Assembly: GCA_963825405.1 (NCBI GenBank)
Contig: CAWGTB010000003.1
Coordinates: forward strand, 1,488,001-1,552,000
Length of the DNA: 64,000 nucleotides
Direction of reading: 5' to 3'
Source: JACPNO01 sp963825405
Lineage (GTDB): Bacteria > Acidobacteriota > Terriglobia > Bryobacterales > Bryobacteraceae
Position numbers and translations under genes: made by a program. Positions 25,530 to 36,884 of this stretch are shown in pieces. How positions within the stretch are numbered: position 1 is the stretch's first letter; every line of letters starts with the position of its first letter. The notes beneath the pieces were generated by a model. It did no database searches and was not told the origin of the DNA. It saw nothing but the letters and a program-made list of their open reading frames with translations.

Positions 25530-26828
25530 ATGCCGCAGTCTCTCCCCACGATAGTCATCGTGGGCCGACCCAACGTGGGGAAATCCACTCTGTTCAATCG
25601 CATCACCGGCCAGCGTCGGGCTATTGTCGGTGATGAGCCGGGTATTACGCGCGACCGCATCCAGGGGCGGGGGAGCTACGAGGGCCGGCGCTTTGAGGTC
25701 ATCGACACCGGCGGCATTGTGGTTCAGGACGACGATTATATTCCCAGCCAGATTCTGAAGCAGGCGCGGGTGGCGCTCGAGCACGCCGCGCACATCATCC
25801 TGGTGGTCGATGGACGCTCGGAAATTACCGGATCCGATCGCGATCTGGCGGCGATGGTCCGGCGGCTGGGAAAGCCGATGTCGCTGGTGGTGAACAAAGC
25901 CGACAACCTGGCGCATGAAGCGCTGGCGCACGAGTTCTACAGCCTCGGCATTCGCGACATCTTTCCGGTTTCGGCGGAGCACGCGCTGGGGATCGACGCG
26001 CTGATGGAGCACATCACGCGCGACTGGGAGCGGGCGGAGGAGGAAGTCGCGGGCGAGGCGATTGGCGTCGCCATTATCGGGCGGCCTAACGTAGGGAAAT
26101 CCACGCTACTCAATGCGCTCACCGGGCAGGAGCGCGCCATCGTGTCGCCGATTGCGGGGACTACGCGCGATGCGGTCGATGAACGCGTCCATCACGGCGA
26201 TACGGATTATGTGTTTGTCGACACGGCCGGCATTCGCCGCAAGGGCAAGACCAAGGAGATGGCGGAGAAGCTGAGCGTGGTGATGGCGCGGCGGCATATC
26301 CGCATGGCGCAGGTGGTGCTGCTGGTGCTGGACGCGGTGGAGGGCGTGTTGAGTCTGGACGCGACCATCGCCGGCTACGCGCACGAAGGCGGGCGCGCGC
26401 TGATTCTTTGCGTGAACAAGTGGGACCAGATCGCCGAGGGGAAGAAGCGGGCTTTTGAGCGGGACCTTCGGGATCACTTCAAATTTCTGGATTATGCGCC
26501 GGTGGTGTTCCTATCCGCGAAAACCGGGGCAGGCGTGAAGGGATTGTTCAAGCTAATCCGGCAGGTCTACGATGCGGCTTCGAAGCGCGTGACGACCGGG
26601 GAATTGAACCGCTTCACCGAAGCGCTGCATTTCGAAGAGCGGAAAATCATGTATATTACACAGGCGTCGATACGGCCGCCGACGTTCGTGCTCTTCACCA
26701 ACAGCCGCGAGAAGCTGCATTTTTCCAATGAGCGGTACCTGATGAATCAACTGCGCAAGCGCTTTGGATTCGAGGGCACGCCCATCGTGGTGAAGACCAA
26801 GGGCAGGACGCCGAAGAAGCGGGCTTAG
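25530..26828 (+). CDS. der: Ribosome-assembly GTPase Der (EngA)
   Basis: 432 residues with two tandem GTPase domains, each with its own P-loop GRPNVGKST (residues about 10 and 185), DTGG/DTAG switch II motifs, and NKAD/NKWD guanine-specificity motifs. The C-terminal KH-like domain ends IVVKTKGRTPKKRA. It is needed for 50S subunit maturation. The stop is only 14 bases from the convergent end of the first small-peptide gene. Confidence 0.96.
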   Translation: MPQSLPTIVIVGRPNVGKSTLFNRITGQRRAIVGDEPGITRDRIQGRGSYEGRRFEVIDTGGIVVQDDDYIPSQILKQARVALEHAAHIILVVDGRSEITGSDRDLAAMVRRLGKPMSLVVNKADNLAHEALAHEFYSLGIRDIFPVSAEHALGIDALMEHITRDWERAEEEVAGEAIGVAIIGRPNVGKSTLLNALTGQERAIVSPIAGTTRDAVDERVHHGDTDYVFVDTAGIRRKGKTKEMAEKLSVVMARRHIRMAQVVLLVLDAVEGVLSLDATIAGYAHEGGRALILCVNKWDQIAEGKKRAFERDLRDHFKFLDYAPVVFLSAKTGAGVKGLFKLIRQVYDAASKRVTTGELNRFTEALHFEERKIMYITQASIRPPTFVLFTNSREKLHFSNERYLMNQLRKRFGFEGTPIVVKTKGRTPKKRA

Positions 26829-26842
26829 GCGCAGCCCTCGCA

Positions 26843-26950
26843 TTATTGCTGGCTGTAGCTGATTGCCAGAGCACCGTACGTAAAGGTGACGGTTTCCTTC
26901 GGAGTTTCGCTCGTCTTTCCGCCAGCTTTCACATTCGTTTTGATTTTCAT
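26843..26950 (-). CDS. Small peptide A, MKxKTxVKAG family
   Basis: 35 residues: leader MKIKTNVKAG, a GKTSETPKET spacer, then VTFTYGALAISYSQQ. A ribosome-binding site GGAG lies 9 bases before the ATG. Two relatives lie in the next 4 kb (27823 and 30633), and A and B share VTFTYGALAI. The promoter behind the ATG is a sigma-54 type with an upstream operator. The tail alternates polar and apolar residues, like an amyloid or beta-strand peptide. There is no neighbouring modifying enzyme, transporter or peptidase. A signal, a RiPP precursor or a toxin-like peptide are all possible. Confidence 0.75.
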   Translation of the reverse strand: MKIKTNVKAGGKTSETPKETVTFTYGALAISYSQQ

Positions 26951-26974
26951 GTTATTGTCTCCTGCCTGGACTAA

Positions 26975-26990
26975 AGCATGGCGCGTGCCA
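26975..26990 (-). promoter_or_regulatory. Sigma-54 promoter of peptide A
   Basis: TGGCACG-N4-ATGCT: -24 GG at 26989-26988, -12 GC at 26977-26976, the exact ten-base spacing of sigma-54 promoters. The -12 GC lies 26 bases ahead of the ATG, the same as in genes B and C. Confidence 0.75.
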
Positions 26991-27034
26991 AAGTCTGGAA
27001 TGGGCGCTCTATCGCTGCAACTGTTGAATAGAAT

Positions 27035-27043
27035 GCGGATAGC
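27035..27043 (-). promoter_or_regulatory. Promoter-proximal half-site, peptide A
   Basis: GCTATCCGC on the minus strand, followed by a conserved ATTCTATTCAACAG stretch. The same half-site and stretch recur ahead of B (28014). It repeats the CTATCCG core of the distal operator. Confidence 0.6.
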
Positions 27044-27097
27044 ATGCCTTTCGTGGCTGGCGGCTGGCGACTACTACAGACGACGCGAGCCTATGCG

Positions 27098-27125
27098 CTA
27101 TCCGATCCGATAGCCGGGCTATCCG
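27098..27125 (-). promoter_or_regulatory. Distal operator (enhancer site) of peptide A
   Basis: On the plus strand CTATCCGATCCGATAG, five bases, CTATCCG. The two CTATCCG elements start exactly 21 bp apart, as in B and C. It sits 109 bp upstream of the -24 box, the usual place for a bacterial enhancer-binding protein. The rest of 26991-27171 holds nothing else recognised. Confidence 0.72.
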
Positions 27126-27170
27126 CTTGGTCGAGAATTTGGAATGCCTGGCCGGAGTTGCTCCATGACG

Positions 27171-27717
<547 letters not shown>

Positions 27718-27822
27718 TACGCAAGAGTAGCGCCGATGCATGACGATGACAATTTGAGAGCTGCTGGTACTTTCCACCAGCGCGGGATTCGCATCGTCCG
27801 AGCGGTCATGCCGCAGGATTTA

Positions 27823-27918
27823 CTAATTGCCATTCTGTTGGGTGTACTTAATGGCCAGTGCGCCATACGTAAACGTGACGGCTTCTTTGCCAGCCTTCAG
27901 ATTGGTTTTGGTTTTCAT
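27823..27918 (-). CDS. Small peptide B, MKxKTxVKAG family
   Basis: 31 residues: MKTKTNLKAG, KEA, then VTFTYGALAIKYTQQNGN. It is the closest relative of peptide A (same VTFTYGALAI core, Y-x-Q-Q end) but with a shorter linker. A strong GGAGG is 7-8 bases before the ATG. Sigma-54 promoter and operator copies precede it. Synonymous differences against A (for example in the shared core) indicate selection on the peptide rather than a fresh duplication. Confidence 0.78.
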   Translation of the reverse strand: MKTKTNLKAGKEAVTFTYGALAIKYTQQNGN

Positions 27919-27942
27919 GATCTTGCCTCCGCACTGGACAAT

Positions 27943-27958
27943 TGCACGGCGTGTGCCA
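27943..27958 (-). promoter_or_regulatory. Sigma-54 promoter of peptide B
   Basis: TGGCACA-N4-GTGCA: -24 GG at 27957-27956 and -12 GC at 27945-27944, with correct spacing. The -12 GC lies 26 bases ahead of the ATG. Confidence 0.72.
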
Positions 27959-28013
27959 AACCTTATGCAAGGCGAATGCCGCCCGGAGTTTTGCTCTAAC
28001 TGTTGAAGAGAGT

Positions 28014-28022
28014 GCGGATAGC
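28014..28022 (-). promoter_or_regulatory. Promoter-proximal half-site, peptide B
   Basis: GCTATCCGC followed by ACTCTCTTCAACAG, aligned with the half-site ahead of peptide A. It lies 64 bp from the distal operator (63 bp in A). Confidence 0.6.
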
Positions 28023-28077
28023 CTGAGTCTTGCGGCTGGCTGCAGGGAGGCGATGCGGAAAGATGCTCAGTTGACGG

Positions 28078-28105
28078 CTATCCGATCCGATAGGCGGGCT
28101 ATCCG
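28078..28105 (-). promoter_or_regulatory. Distal operator (enhancer site) of peptide B
   Basis: Plus strand CTATCCGATCCGATAG, five bases, CTATCCG; the elements start 21 bp apart. It is identical to the A operator apart from the spacer. It is 121 bp upstream of the -24 box. Confidence 0.72.
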
Positions 28106-28210
28106 GTCGAGTATGGAAACGAAGGGGGACACTCTTCGCATGACCCCGGCCGAGTGGCTGAGTTGCTGACCGGGCCGTGCCGCTCATCGAGCCGAGGAAG
28201 TGCTAGCATC

Positions 28211-28906
28211 GTGCCAGTGAACGCTCGAAAGAGGCTCGAAGATCTGCCGCACTTTCTGGTGTCGTCCATCGAACCGGGGGTGCGCCATTCTACCAACGAT
28301 ATTGACTTCACGCTTCACGGAAGATTTAACCAAACGAGTGGCGTGGGTAACGGACGGTGCTGGTTTCTGCTGCCTCGACGGGACTGCTTAATCGGCTTGA
28401 TCGGCGATCTTACAGCCTTCGAGCCGAGGACAGGTGCCGCCGCTTTTCTTACTTCGGAGGATGCGGTGCCGGACGTCCTCGGCGCGAGCCTTCCGTACCT
28501 TGACGCCCGCTGGGAGGCCTACCACGTATGGATGGTCGTGGAGCCGCGATGGCGCTGGAACAGAATAGTTTTCCAGCGGGGTGACGTGGTCGGAGACGTG
28601 TTCATTTCCGAGAAGACCGCAACAATTAAGGGACAGGAAGTGGAAGCGTGGATGGAAGTTAAGGAGGCCGGCAAGTCGCGCAGTAAGAAGAGAATCCACC
28701 CCATCTTCCCCGGCGATGCTGCGATCCAACGAGACAAAATCATCGCCGCGGGTTGGGACCATGAACACTGCGAATTATGCGATACCCGCATCAACGTAGG
28801 CGATTACGGATTCGTTGACTCAGGGGAACATTGGGTCTGCGAAGGTTGCCACACAAAATACGTGATCACCCACGATCTGTCGTTCCTGGATAGCCCGCCG
28901 CGCTAG
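28211..28906 (+). CDS. Hypothetical protein with C-terminal zinc-ribbon-like motif
   Basis: About 231 residues from GTG 28211; an ATG at 28154 in frame is an alternative start. No family recognised. Two CxxC pairs near the C-terminus (HCELCDTRINVGDYGF, WVCEGCHTKYV) would form a zinc ribbon. The middle part is alpha/beta with many Trp (WEAYHVWMVVEPRWRWN). It is divergent from peptide B and just ahead of a peptide-like relic and the transposase gene, so it may be accessory cargo. Confidence 0.55.
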   Translation: MPVNARKRLEDLPHFLVSSIEPGVRHSTNDIDFTLHGRFNQTSGVGNGRCWFLLPRRDCLIGLIGDLTAFEPRTGAAAFLTSEDAVPDVLGASLPYLDARWEAYHVWMVVEPRWRWNRIVFQRGDVVGDVFISEKTATIKGQEVEAWMEVKEAGKSRSKKRIHPIFPGDAAIQRDKIIAAGWDHEHCELCDTRINVGDYGFVDSGEHWVCEGCHTKYVITHDLSFLDSPPR

Positions 28907-28907
28907 C

Positions 28908-28985
28908 TGCTGGGAATGCGGCATTGCTGCGGGACGTGCGTTTCCTGGATTACTAGTCTTCTGTATCTGAAATAGCTTTACTAAT
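28908..28985 (+). pseudogene. Relic of a fourth small-peptide gene (3' part)
   Basis: The plus frame reads AAGNAALLRDVRFLDY and ends at the TAG at 28954. The 33 bases from that stop (28953-28985) match the 33 bases from the stop of peptide C (30636 down to 30604) at 28 positions, on opposite strands. The leader half is missing and the hypothetical gene ends there instead. This looks like a decayed family member cut by rearrangement. Confidence 0.45.
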
Positions 28986-29010
28986 TGGGCAAACCCGCTG
29001 CATATTGGAA

Positions 29011-30102
29011 ATGGTTATGCCACTTCCCCCAGCGGGTCCTCTTATCCTGACGGGCGCCGAGCGCGCTCACCTGATGAAGCTCATCCGGCACCGTGGGATG
29101 CCGCAAGGAATTCTTCTGCGGATTAGGATCGTTTTGGAGGCGTCTGCGGGACTTGCTAATCATGCAATTGCGCGAAAGCTATCTACTTCCGTCCCCACGG
29201 TACTGTTGTGGCGACGGCGATACGAGAGTGATGGCCTTAGCGCCATTTTCGAAGATCGGCCACGCAGTGGACGCCCGAAACGTCTTTCACCAGCGAAGGA
29301 AGCGGCGATTGTCGAGGCAACGATGAAGACCAAGCCCCGACATGCGACCCAGTGGAGCGTACGAACGATGGCCGCAGCGCAAGGCGTGAGCCCGGCGACC
29401 GTGCAGCGGATGTGGGAGAAGCACAAGCTGCAACCGCACCGCGTCGAGTCTTTCAAGTTCAGTACCGATCCGCAGTTTGCTCCGAAAGTTCGCGACATTG
29501 TAGGCCTTTATGTAAACCCGCCCAACAGGGCTATCGTGCTCAGCGTGGATGAGAAGAGCCAGATTCAAGCTCTCGACCGCACGCAGCCTATCCTTCCCCT
29601 GCGGCCCGGCCTGCCTGAGCGACAGACACACGACTACGAGCGGCACGGGACCACGACGTTATTCGCAGCACTTAACGTAATGGAGGGAACCGTCATTGCC
29701 GAGTGCCAGCCGCGACATCGCCATCAGGAGTTTCTTCGGTTTCTTGACCGGATCGATGAATCGGTGAGTTCCCGGCAGGAAATCCATCTCGTGCTTGATA
29801 ACTATGGCACCCACAAGCACCCGGAAGTGAAGAAGTGGCTGGCTGCTCGCCCACGCTACCATGCGCATTTCACGCCAACCAGCTCGTCATGGCTCAATCA
29901 GATCGAACGCTGGTTTGCGGAGATCACACGCAAACGTATTCGGCGCGGGACTTTTCGCAGCGTGAGGGATCTGATCAAGGCGATCAACGAATATGTGCGC
30001 CATTACAATCAAAACCCGCGTCCTTTTCAATGGGTCGCGAGCGCCAGCCGCATTATCCGGAAGGTCAACAAATACAAAGCAGTTCTGGAGACCGGCGAGT
30101 AG
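29011..30102 (+). mobile_element. IS630-family transposase
   Basis: About 363 residues in a single frame. The N-terminal half has helix-turn-helix segments (HAIARKLSTSVPTVLLWRRRYE, seen as IARKLSTSVPTVLLWRRR, and VSPATVQRMWEKHKLQPHR). The DDE catalytic core has VDEKSQIQALDRTQP, VLDNYGTHKHPEV and SSSWLNQIERWFAEITRK. The family targets TA. I could not find convincing terminal inverted repeats within about 50 bases on either side, so the element ends stay undefined. It lies among the small-peptide genes and may have caused rearrangement there. Confidence 0.9.
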
Positions 30103-30122
30103 CCTGCTGCTCCTCAATCTGA

Positions 30123-30572
30123 TCAATTCAGCATCGGAAGGATTTCGGATTCAAGGAAAGAGAGTCTCGACTTCAAGGCCTTCGCGTTATCCATTGTCGG
30201 TGCCCCGTTCACCGGAATCAGGTCGTCAACTGATTCGCCATTTTCCACCGCTTTGACCCATGCACGCATCTCAGCCAAATACCCTTCGAGCGCTTCGGCG
30301 GGCGACAGCGCGTATTCAGTGCTGAGGTACGCGGGAGGAATGTCTCCAACCGCTACCCAAATGTGCCGATCGACATCCGCCGAGCCGGGATCAAGTTCAA
30401 CGAGAAAAAGGCCAAACACCCCGGGTATCGAGAGAGCAATCCAGACGTTACCGGTCTGCCGAGCCCACGAGAACCCTCCGAGGAAAGTATTCATGCTCGA
30501 CACCAGATCCTCTGTGCCGGACTCCTCTGACCGAATGCTCAACGGCCGGATGTTGGGGAAGGGCGTTGTCAT
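30123..30572 (-). CDS. Conserved hypothetical protein
   Basis: 149 residues, acidic, without signal peptide. Segments TGNVWIALSIPGVFGLFLVEL, read as TGNVWIALSIPGVF and GLFLVELDPG, form beta strands; the C-terminal part is helical (ALEGYLAEMRAWVKAVENG). I recognise no domain. It follows peptide C on the same strand after 60 bases and could be in the same sigma-54 transcript. It ends 20 bases from the transposase stop, convergent to it. Confidence 0.55.
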   Translation of the reverse strand: MTTPFPNIRPLSIRSEESGTEDLVSSMNTFLGGFSWARQTGNVWIALSIPGVFGLFLVELDPGSADVDRHIWVAVGDIPPAYLSTEYALSPAEALEGYLAEMRAWVKAVENGESVDDLIPVNGAPTMDNAKALKSRLSFLESEILPMLN

Positions 30573-30632
30573 ACCTCCCTCAGTGTCCTACAGCCGGTGA
30601 ATTATTAGCAAAGAAACTTCAGAGACAGAAGA

Positions 30633-30722
30633 CTAGAAGGTGAAGAACAGGAAGAACACCCCGCTGGTATTCCCGCCGTTCGATTTCCGGACTCCGGCTT
30701 TCACTTGGGTTTTGGTTTTCAT
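30633..30722 (-). CDS. Small peptide C, MKxKTxVKAG family, divergent tail
   Basis: 29 residues: MKTKTQVKAG, VRKSNGGNTSG, then a strongly hydrophobic VFFLFFTF. The leader and the regulatory region match A and B, but the tail is unrelated, the usual sign of a conserved leader with variable cargo. GGAGG lies 8 bases before the ATG. The sigma-54 promoter here is the best match of the three. The hydrophobic tail could insert in a membrane or aggregate. Confidence 0.75.
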   Translation of the reverse strand: MKTKTQVKAGVRKSNGGNTSGVFFLFFTF

Positions 30723-30746
30723 GACGCTGCCTCCGCGCCTGACTAA

Positions 30747-30762
30747 GGCAAACTGCGTGCCA
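30747..30762 (-). promoter_or_regulatory. Sigma-54 promoter of peptide C
   Basis: TGGCACG-N4-TTGCC, matching the full consensus TGGCACG-N4-TTGC. The -12 GC (30749-30748) lies 26 bases ahead of the ATG, as in A and B. Confidence 0.82.
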
Positions 30763-30839
30763 AAGCCTCGCACGGTGCGCAGCTGTTGGATACAGTGGAC
30801 ATACTCGCCCAGGCAGGTGGCGGCTAGGCGACTCGCTCA

Positions 30840-30867
30840 CTATCCGATTCGATAGACCTTCTATCCG
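30840..30867 (-). promoter_or_regulatory. Distal operator (enhancer site) of peptide C
   Basis: Plus strand CTATCCGATTCGATAG, five bases, CTATCCG; the two CTATCCG elements again start 21 bp apart. It is 79 bp upstream of the -24 box and 21 bases beyond the rho stop. Bases 30763-30839 also hold the CAACAG element, but the proximal half-site is degenerate here. Confidence 0.7.
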
Positions 30868-30888
30868 TTTGGCCTGGCGGCGGTCCAG

Positions 30889-32367
30889 CTAGCCGCTCAT
30901 CGAGCCCAGGAATTCGCCGTTGCTGCGGGTCTTGCCCAGCTTATCGAGCAGCAGTTCCATGGTCTCGACAGGGGACAGCGGGTTGAGGACTTTGCGCAGG
31001 ATCCAAACCCGGTTGAGCTCTTCCTTGGGCAGTAGCAGCTCTTCCTTGCGGGTGCCGCTCTTGTTGATATCGATGGCGGGGAAGACGCGCTTGTCGACCA
31101 GCTTGCGCTCCAGGTGGATTTCCATGTTGCCGGTGCCTTTGAACTCTTCGAAAATCACGTCGTCCATGCGGCTGCCGGTGTCGATCAAGGCTGTCGCGAT
31201 GATGGTGAGCGAGCCGCCTTCTTCGATGTTGCGCGCGGCGCCGAAGAAACGCTTGGGGCGCTGCAGGGCGTTGGAATCGACACCGCCGGAGAGTACCTTG
31301 CCCGAGGGCGGCACGATGGTGTTGTAGGCGCGGGCCAGGCGGGTGATGGAATCGAGAAGGATGACTACGTCCTTCTTGTGCTCGATCAAGCGCTTGGCTT
31401 TTTCGATGACCATTTCGGCGACCTGCACGTGGCGGGTGGCGGGTTCATCGAACGTGGAGCTGATGACTTCGCCGCGAACCGAACGCTGCATGTCGGTGAC
31501 TTCTTCGGGGCGCTCGTCGATGAGCAGCACGATCAGGGTGACTTCGGGATGGTTGGTGGTGATGGAATTGGCGATCGACTGCAGCAGCATCGTCTTGCCG
31601 GTGCGGGGCGGGGAAACGATGAGGCCGCGCTGGCCTTTGCCGATGGGCGTGAGCAAGTCCATGACGCGCCCGGAGAAATTGTCGCGGGTGGTTTCGAGCT
31701 TCAGCCGCTCGTTGGGATAGAGCGGGGTGAGGTTGTCGAAGAAGATTTTGTTGCGGGCTTCCTCGGGCGGCTCGAAATTGATGGCGTCGACTTTGATCAG
31801 GGCGAAATAGCGCTCGCCTTCCTTGGGCGGACGAATCTGGCCGCTGATGGTATCGCCGGTTCGCAGATCGAAGCGGCGGATTTGCGAAGGCGAGACGTAG
31901 ACGTCGTCGGGGCCTGGCAGGTAATTGTATTCGGGGGCGCGCAGGAAGCCGAAGCCATCCGGCAGGCATTCGAGCACTCCCTCGGAAAAGATCAAGCCGC
32001 TCTTTTCGGCCTGGGTCTGGAGGATTTTGAAAATCAGCTCCTGTTTGCGGAGGCCGGCCGCGCCGGCCACACCCATATCCTTGGCCACCTGGTTGAGCTT
32101 AAGAATGCTCATGTCCTTGAGCTCGACCAGGTCGAGCGTGGGTGAGCCGTTCTTAGCGGTCGCGCCAGCGGCGTTATGCTTCCGGCGTCCATGCTGACCG
32201 CCACCTCCGCCTTGCTCGGCGGGCTTGTCGGACGTTTTGGCGTCGGATGCGTGCTCGGTACTTTCTGCGGAGGCGGCGGGGGCTTCGCTAGACGCCGGAG
32301 TTTCGCGGGCGGGCTTTTCCTGCGGCGGGGGTGTTACTGCGGTTTTGTTTTCGGTATCGCTTGCCAA
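30889..32367 (-). CDS. rho: Transcription termination factor Rho
   Basis: 492 residues, longer than the usual 420 because of a low-complexity N-terminal extension of about 70 residues rich in Ala, Glu, Ser and Gly (for example EQGGGGGQHGRRKHN). After that come the Rho N-domain (SILKLNQVAKDMGV), the RNA-binding cold-shock fold (EGVLECLPDGFGFLR), the P-loop SPPRTGKTMLL, and the Q/R-loop region ALIDTGSRMDDVIFEEFKGT. It is a hexameric RNA helicase/translocase that ends transcription. Its start overlaps the end of engB by 34 bases. Confidence 0.96.
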   Translation of the reverse strand: MASDTENKTAVTPPPQEKPARETPASSEAPAASAESTEHASDAKTSDKPAEQGGGGGQHGRRKHNAAGATAKNGSPTLDLVELKDMSILKLNQVAKDMGVAGAAGLRKQELIFKILQTQAEKSGLIFSEGVLECLPDGFGFLRAPEYNYLPGPDDVYVSPSQIRRFDLRTGDTISGQIRPPKEGERYFALIKVDAINFEPPEEARNKIFFDNLTPLYPNERLKLETTRDNFSGRVMDLLTPIGKGQRGLIVSPPRTGKTMLLQSIANSITTNHPEVTLIVLLIDERPEEVTDMQRSVRGEVISSTFDEPATRHVQVAEMVIEKAKRLIEHKKDVVILLDSITRLARAYNTIVPPSGKVLSGGVDSNALQRPKRFFGAARNIEEGGSLTIIATALIDTGSRMDDVIFEEFKGTGNMEIHLERKLVDKRVFPAIDINKSGTRKEELLLPKEELNRVWILRKVLNPLSPVETMELLLDKLGKTRSNGEFLGSMSG

Positions 32368-32918
32368 ATTTCCCTCACTCCCCGGCCTGTGATGGCCGAG
32401 AAAGGCAGGGGCTCGGCGGATTCATTGCGAATCTGCGCCAAGGTCCGTGCCTGTTCAGATTGATTGAGTTTATCCATCTTCGTGGCGATCACGAGGTATC
32501 GCCGATTGTAATGCTCGAGCCACTGCTTTAACTGCAAATCCTGGGGAGTCCAACCTCTGCGAGCGTCGAGAATCACGAAGGAAAGCTCGAGAGTCGTTCT
32601 CGTCAGCAAGTAGGTTTCAATGAGCTGCTTCCACTCCTCGGTACGAACTTTGGGAACCCGGGCATATCCATATCCCGGCAGATCAACGAAGTAAAAATTG
32701 GATCCGGCCTCAGCAGCTCCGGGGGTGACCTTGTAAAAATTGATCGTTTGCGTTCGACCCGGTGTGCTGCTGGTAAAGGCCAACCCGCGCTGCCCCACCA
32801 GGGCATTGATCAGGCTGGACTTTCCGACGTTGCTTCTCCCTAAAAATGCGACCTCGGCGAGACCGTCAGTTGGGAACTGTCCGGGACCGGCCGCACTGAC
32901 AACAAACCTCGCTAACAA
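32334..32918 (-). CDS. engB: Ribosome biogenesis GTP-binding protein EngB (YsxC/YihA)
   Basis: 194 residues, the family size. P-loop GRSNVGKSSLINAL, switch TPGRTQTINFYKV, VDLPGYGYARV and ATKMDKL are canonical. Needed for late 50S assembly. The upstream half begins MLARFVVSAAGPGQFP. Overlaps rho by 34 bases and follows lon after 46 bases, so the three may share a transcript. Confidence 0.95.
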   Translation of the reverse strand: MLARFVVSAAGPGQFPTDGLAEVAFLGRSNVGKSSLINALVGQRGLAFTSSTPGRTQTINFYKVTPGAAEAGSNFYFVDLPGYGYARVPKVRTEEWKQLIETYLLTRTTLELSFVILDARRGWTPQDLQLKQWLEHYNRRYLVIATKMDKLNQSEQARTLAQIRNESAEPLPFSAITGRGVREIWQAIPKTKPQ

Positions 32919-32964
32919 GCGTACAACAAAATCAGGCCCGGCGGCATGGGTGTCTACCGCGCAG

Positions 32965-35400
<2,436 letters not shown>

Positions 35401-35447
35401 GTGTGATCTTTTTGGCGGGACCCCCCGCGGCAGACAACTCGAAAGGC

Positions 35448-36731
35448 CTAACCGGCCTTTTCTAATAGTGTAAGACTGATCTTCTGGGAAAGCACCATCT
35501 CTTTGGTGACTTGGAACTCCCGCACCTTCTTGTACGAGGGCAGGTAATACATCAGGTCCAGCATCAGGTCTTCCAGGATCATGCGCAGCCCGCGGGCGCC
35601 CACCTTGCGTTCCATGGCCAGACCGGCGATGGCTTCGAGTGCATCGTCAGTGAACTTGAGACGGACATTCTCAAACTCGAACAGCTTCTGGTACTGGCGC
35701 ACGATGGCGTTCTTGGGCCGGGTGAGAATCTGCATGAGAGCCTGTTTATCCAGGTCTTCCAGCACCGCGACCACCGGCAGGCGGCCGATAAATTCCGGAA
35801 TGAATCCAAATTTGATCAGATCGTGCGGCTGCACCTGCTCGAGTAGTTGATAATCGCGTAACCCGGGAGGCAGCGGGCGAATCGGCTGCTCGCGATTATT
35901 CTTGTCCTGCTGCTCATTCATGAAGCCCATGGACTTCTTGCCCACGCGCCGCCCGATTACTTTCTCCAGGCCGACGAACGCGCCACCGCAGATAAACAGA
36001 ATATTGGTGGTGTCGACCGGCGTAAATTCCTGGTGCGGATGCTTGCGCCCACCCTGCGGTGGCACATTGGCAACCGTGCCTTCCAGGATTTTCAGCAGCG
36101 CTTGCTGTACGCCCTCGCCGGAAACATCGCGAGTGATCGAAGGATTCTCGTCCTTGCGGCAAATCTTGTCGACTTCGTCGATATAAATGATTCCCTGCTG
36201 GCAGCGTTGCACATCGCCATCAGAAGCCTGCAGCAGCTTGAGGATGATGTTCTCGACGTCTTCGCCCACGTAACCGGCTTCCGTCAGCGTGGTGGCGTCG
36301 ACGATCGCGAAGGGAACATCCAACACACGGGCGAGTGTCTGCGCCAACAAAGTCTTGCCGGTCCCGGTGGGGCCGATCAGCATGATGTTGGATTTGGACA
36401 GCTCGACATCCGAATTGCGCGCCCGGTTCATGTGGATGCGCTTGGAATGGTTGTAGACCGCCACTGCGAGCTTCTTTTTAGTGGCGTCCTGGCCAATCAC
36501 GTACTGATCCAAAAACTCTTTCACTTCCAAAGGCTTCGGAAGCTTGTGCGGCTGCGCGGTGGGCGCTTCCGTTTTATCATCCTCGAGAATCGAATTACAC
36601 ACGGCAATACATTCATCGCAAATGTAGGCTCGAGGATAATCGCTTGGGGAAGAAATCAGCTTGCCGACAACGTCCTGGCTTTTGTGGCAAAACGAACATC
36701 GCAGAGCATCATCAGTTCCGGCGCGCTTCAC
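35448..36731 (-). CDS. clpX: ClpX, ATP-dependent unfoldase of the Clp protease
   Basis: 427 residues. Zinc-binding domain CSFCHKSQDVVGKLI with the second pair CDECIAVC, AAA+ P-loop GPTGTGKTLLAQTLA, Walker B IIYIDEVDKI, and the IGF-like loop region IKFGFIPEFIGRLPV for ClpP docking. It unfolds tagged substrates and feeds them to ClpP. Remarkably there is no clpP between it and the trigger factor gene; clpP must lie elsewhere. Confidence 0.97.
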   Translation of the reverse strand: MKRAGTDDALRCSFCHKSQDVVGKLISSPSDYPRAYICDECIAVCNSILEDDKTEAPTAQPHKLPKPLEVKEFLDQYVIGQDATKKKLAVAVYNHSKRIHMNRARNSDVELSKSNIMLIGPTGTGKTLLAQTLARVLDVPFAIVDATTLTEAGYVGEDVENIILKLLQASDGDVQRCQQGIIYIDEVDKICRKDENPSITRDVSGEGVQQALLKILEGTVANVPPQGGRKHPHQEFTPVDTTNILFICGGAFVGLEKVIGRRVGKKSMGFMNEQQDKNNREQPIRPLPPGLRDYQLLEQVQPHDLIKFGFIPEFIGRLPVVAVLEDLDKQALMQILTRPKNAIVRQYQKLFEFENVRLKFTDDALEAIAGLAMERKVGARGLRMILEDLMLDLMYYLPSYKKVREFQVTKEMVLSQKISLTLLEKAG

Positions 36732-36884
36732 GCATTACTCTCCTGGTGTACCCACTATGCGTCCGGCCAGCCCGGCGCAGGCCCTGCAAGTTTCTTCTCT
36801 ATTATCCCTCTAAAAAGCCGCAGGAATCAATTGGACGTTGGATAAGTTAATAGCGCGTGGCAATAACCCAATATCAACCGGCGA
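36732..36884. other. Gap between tig and clpX without clpP
   Basis: 153 bases with no clpP frame or relic that I can see. In many bacteria clpP occupies this place. Confidence 0.7.

Noticed and set aside
28960..30130. Terminal inverted repeats of the IS630-type element
   Set aside because: No convincing inverted pair flanking the transposase gene was visible, so no element ends are annotated.
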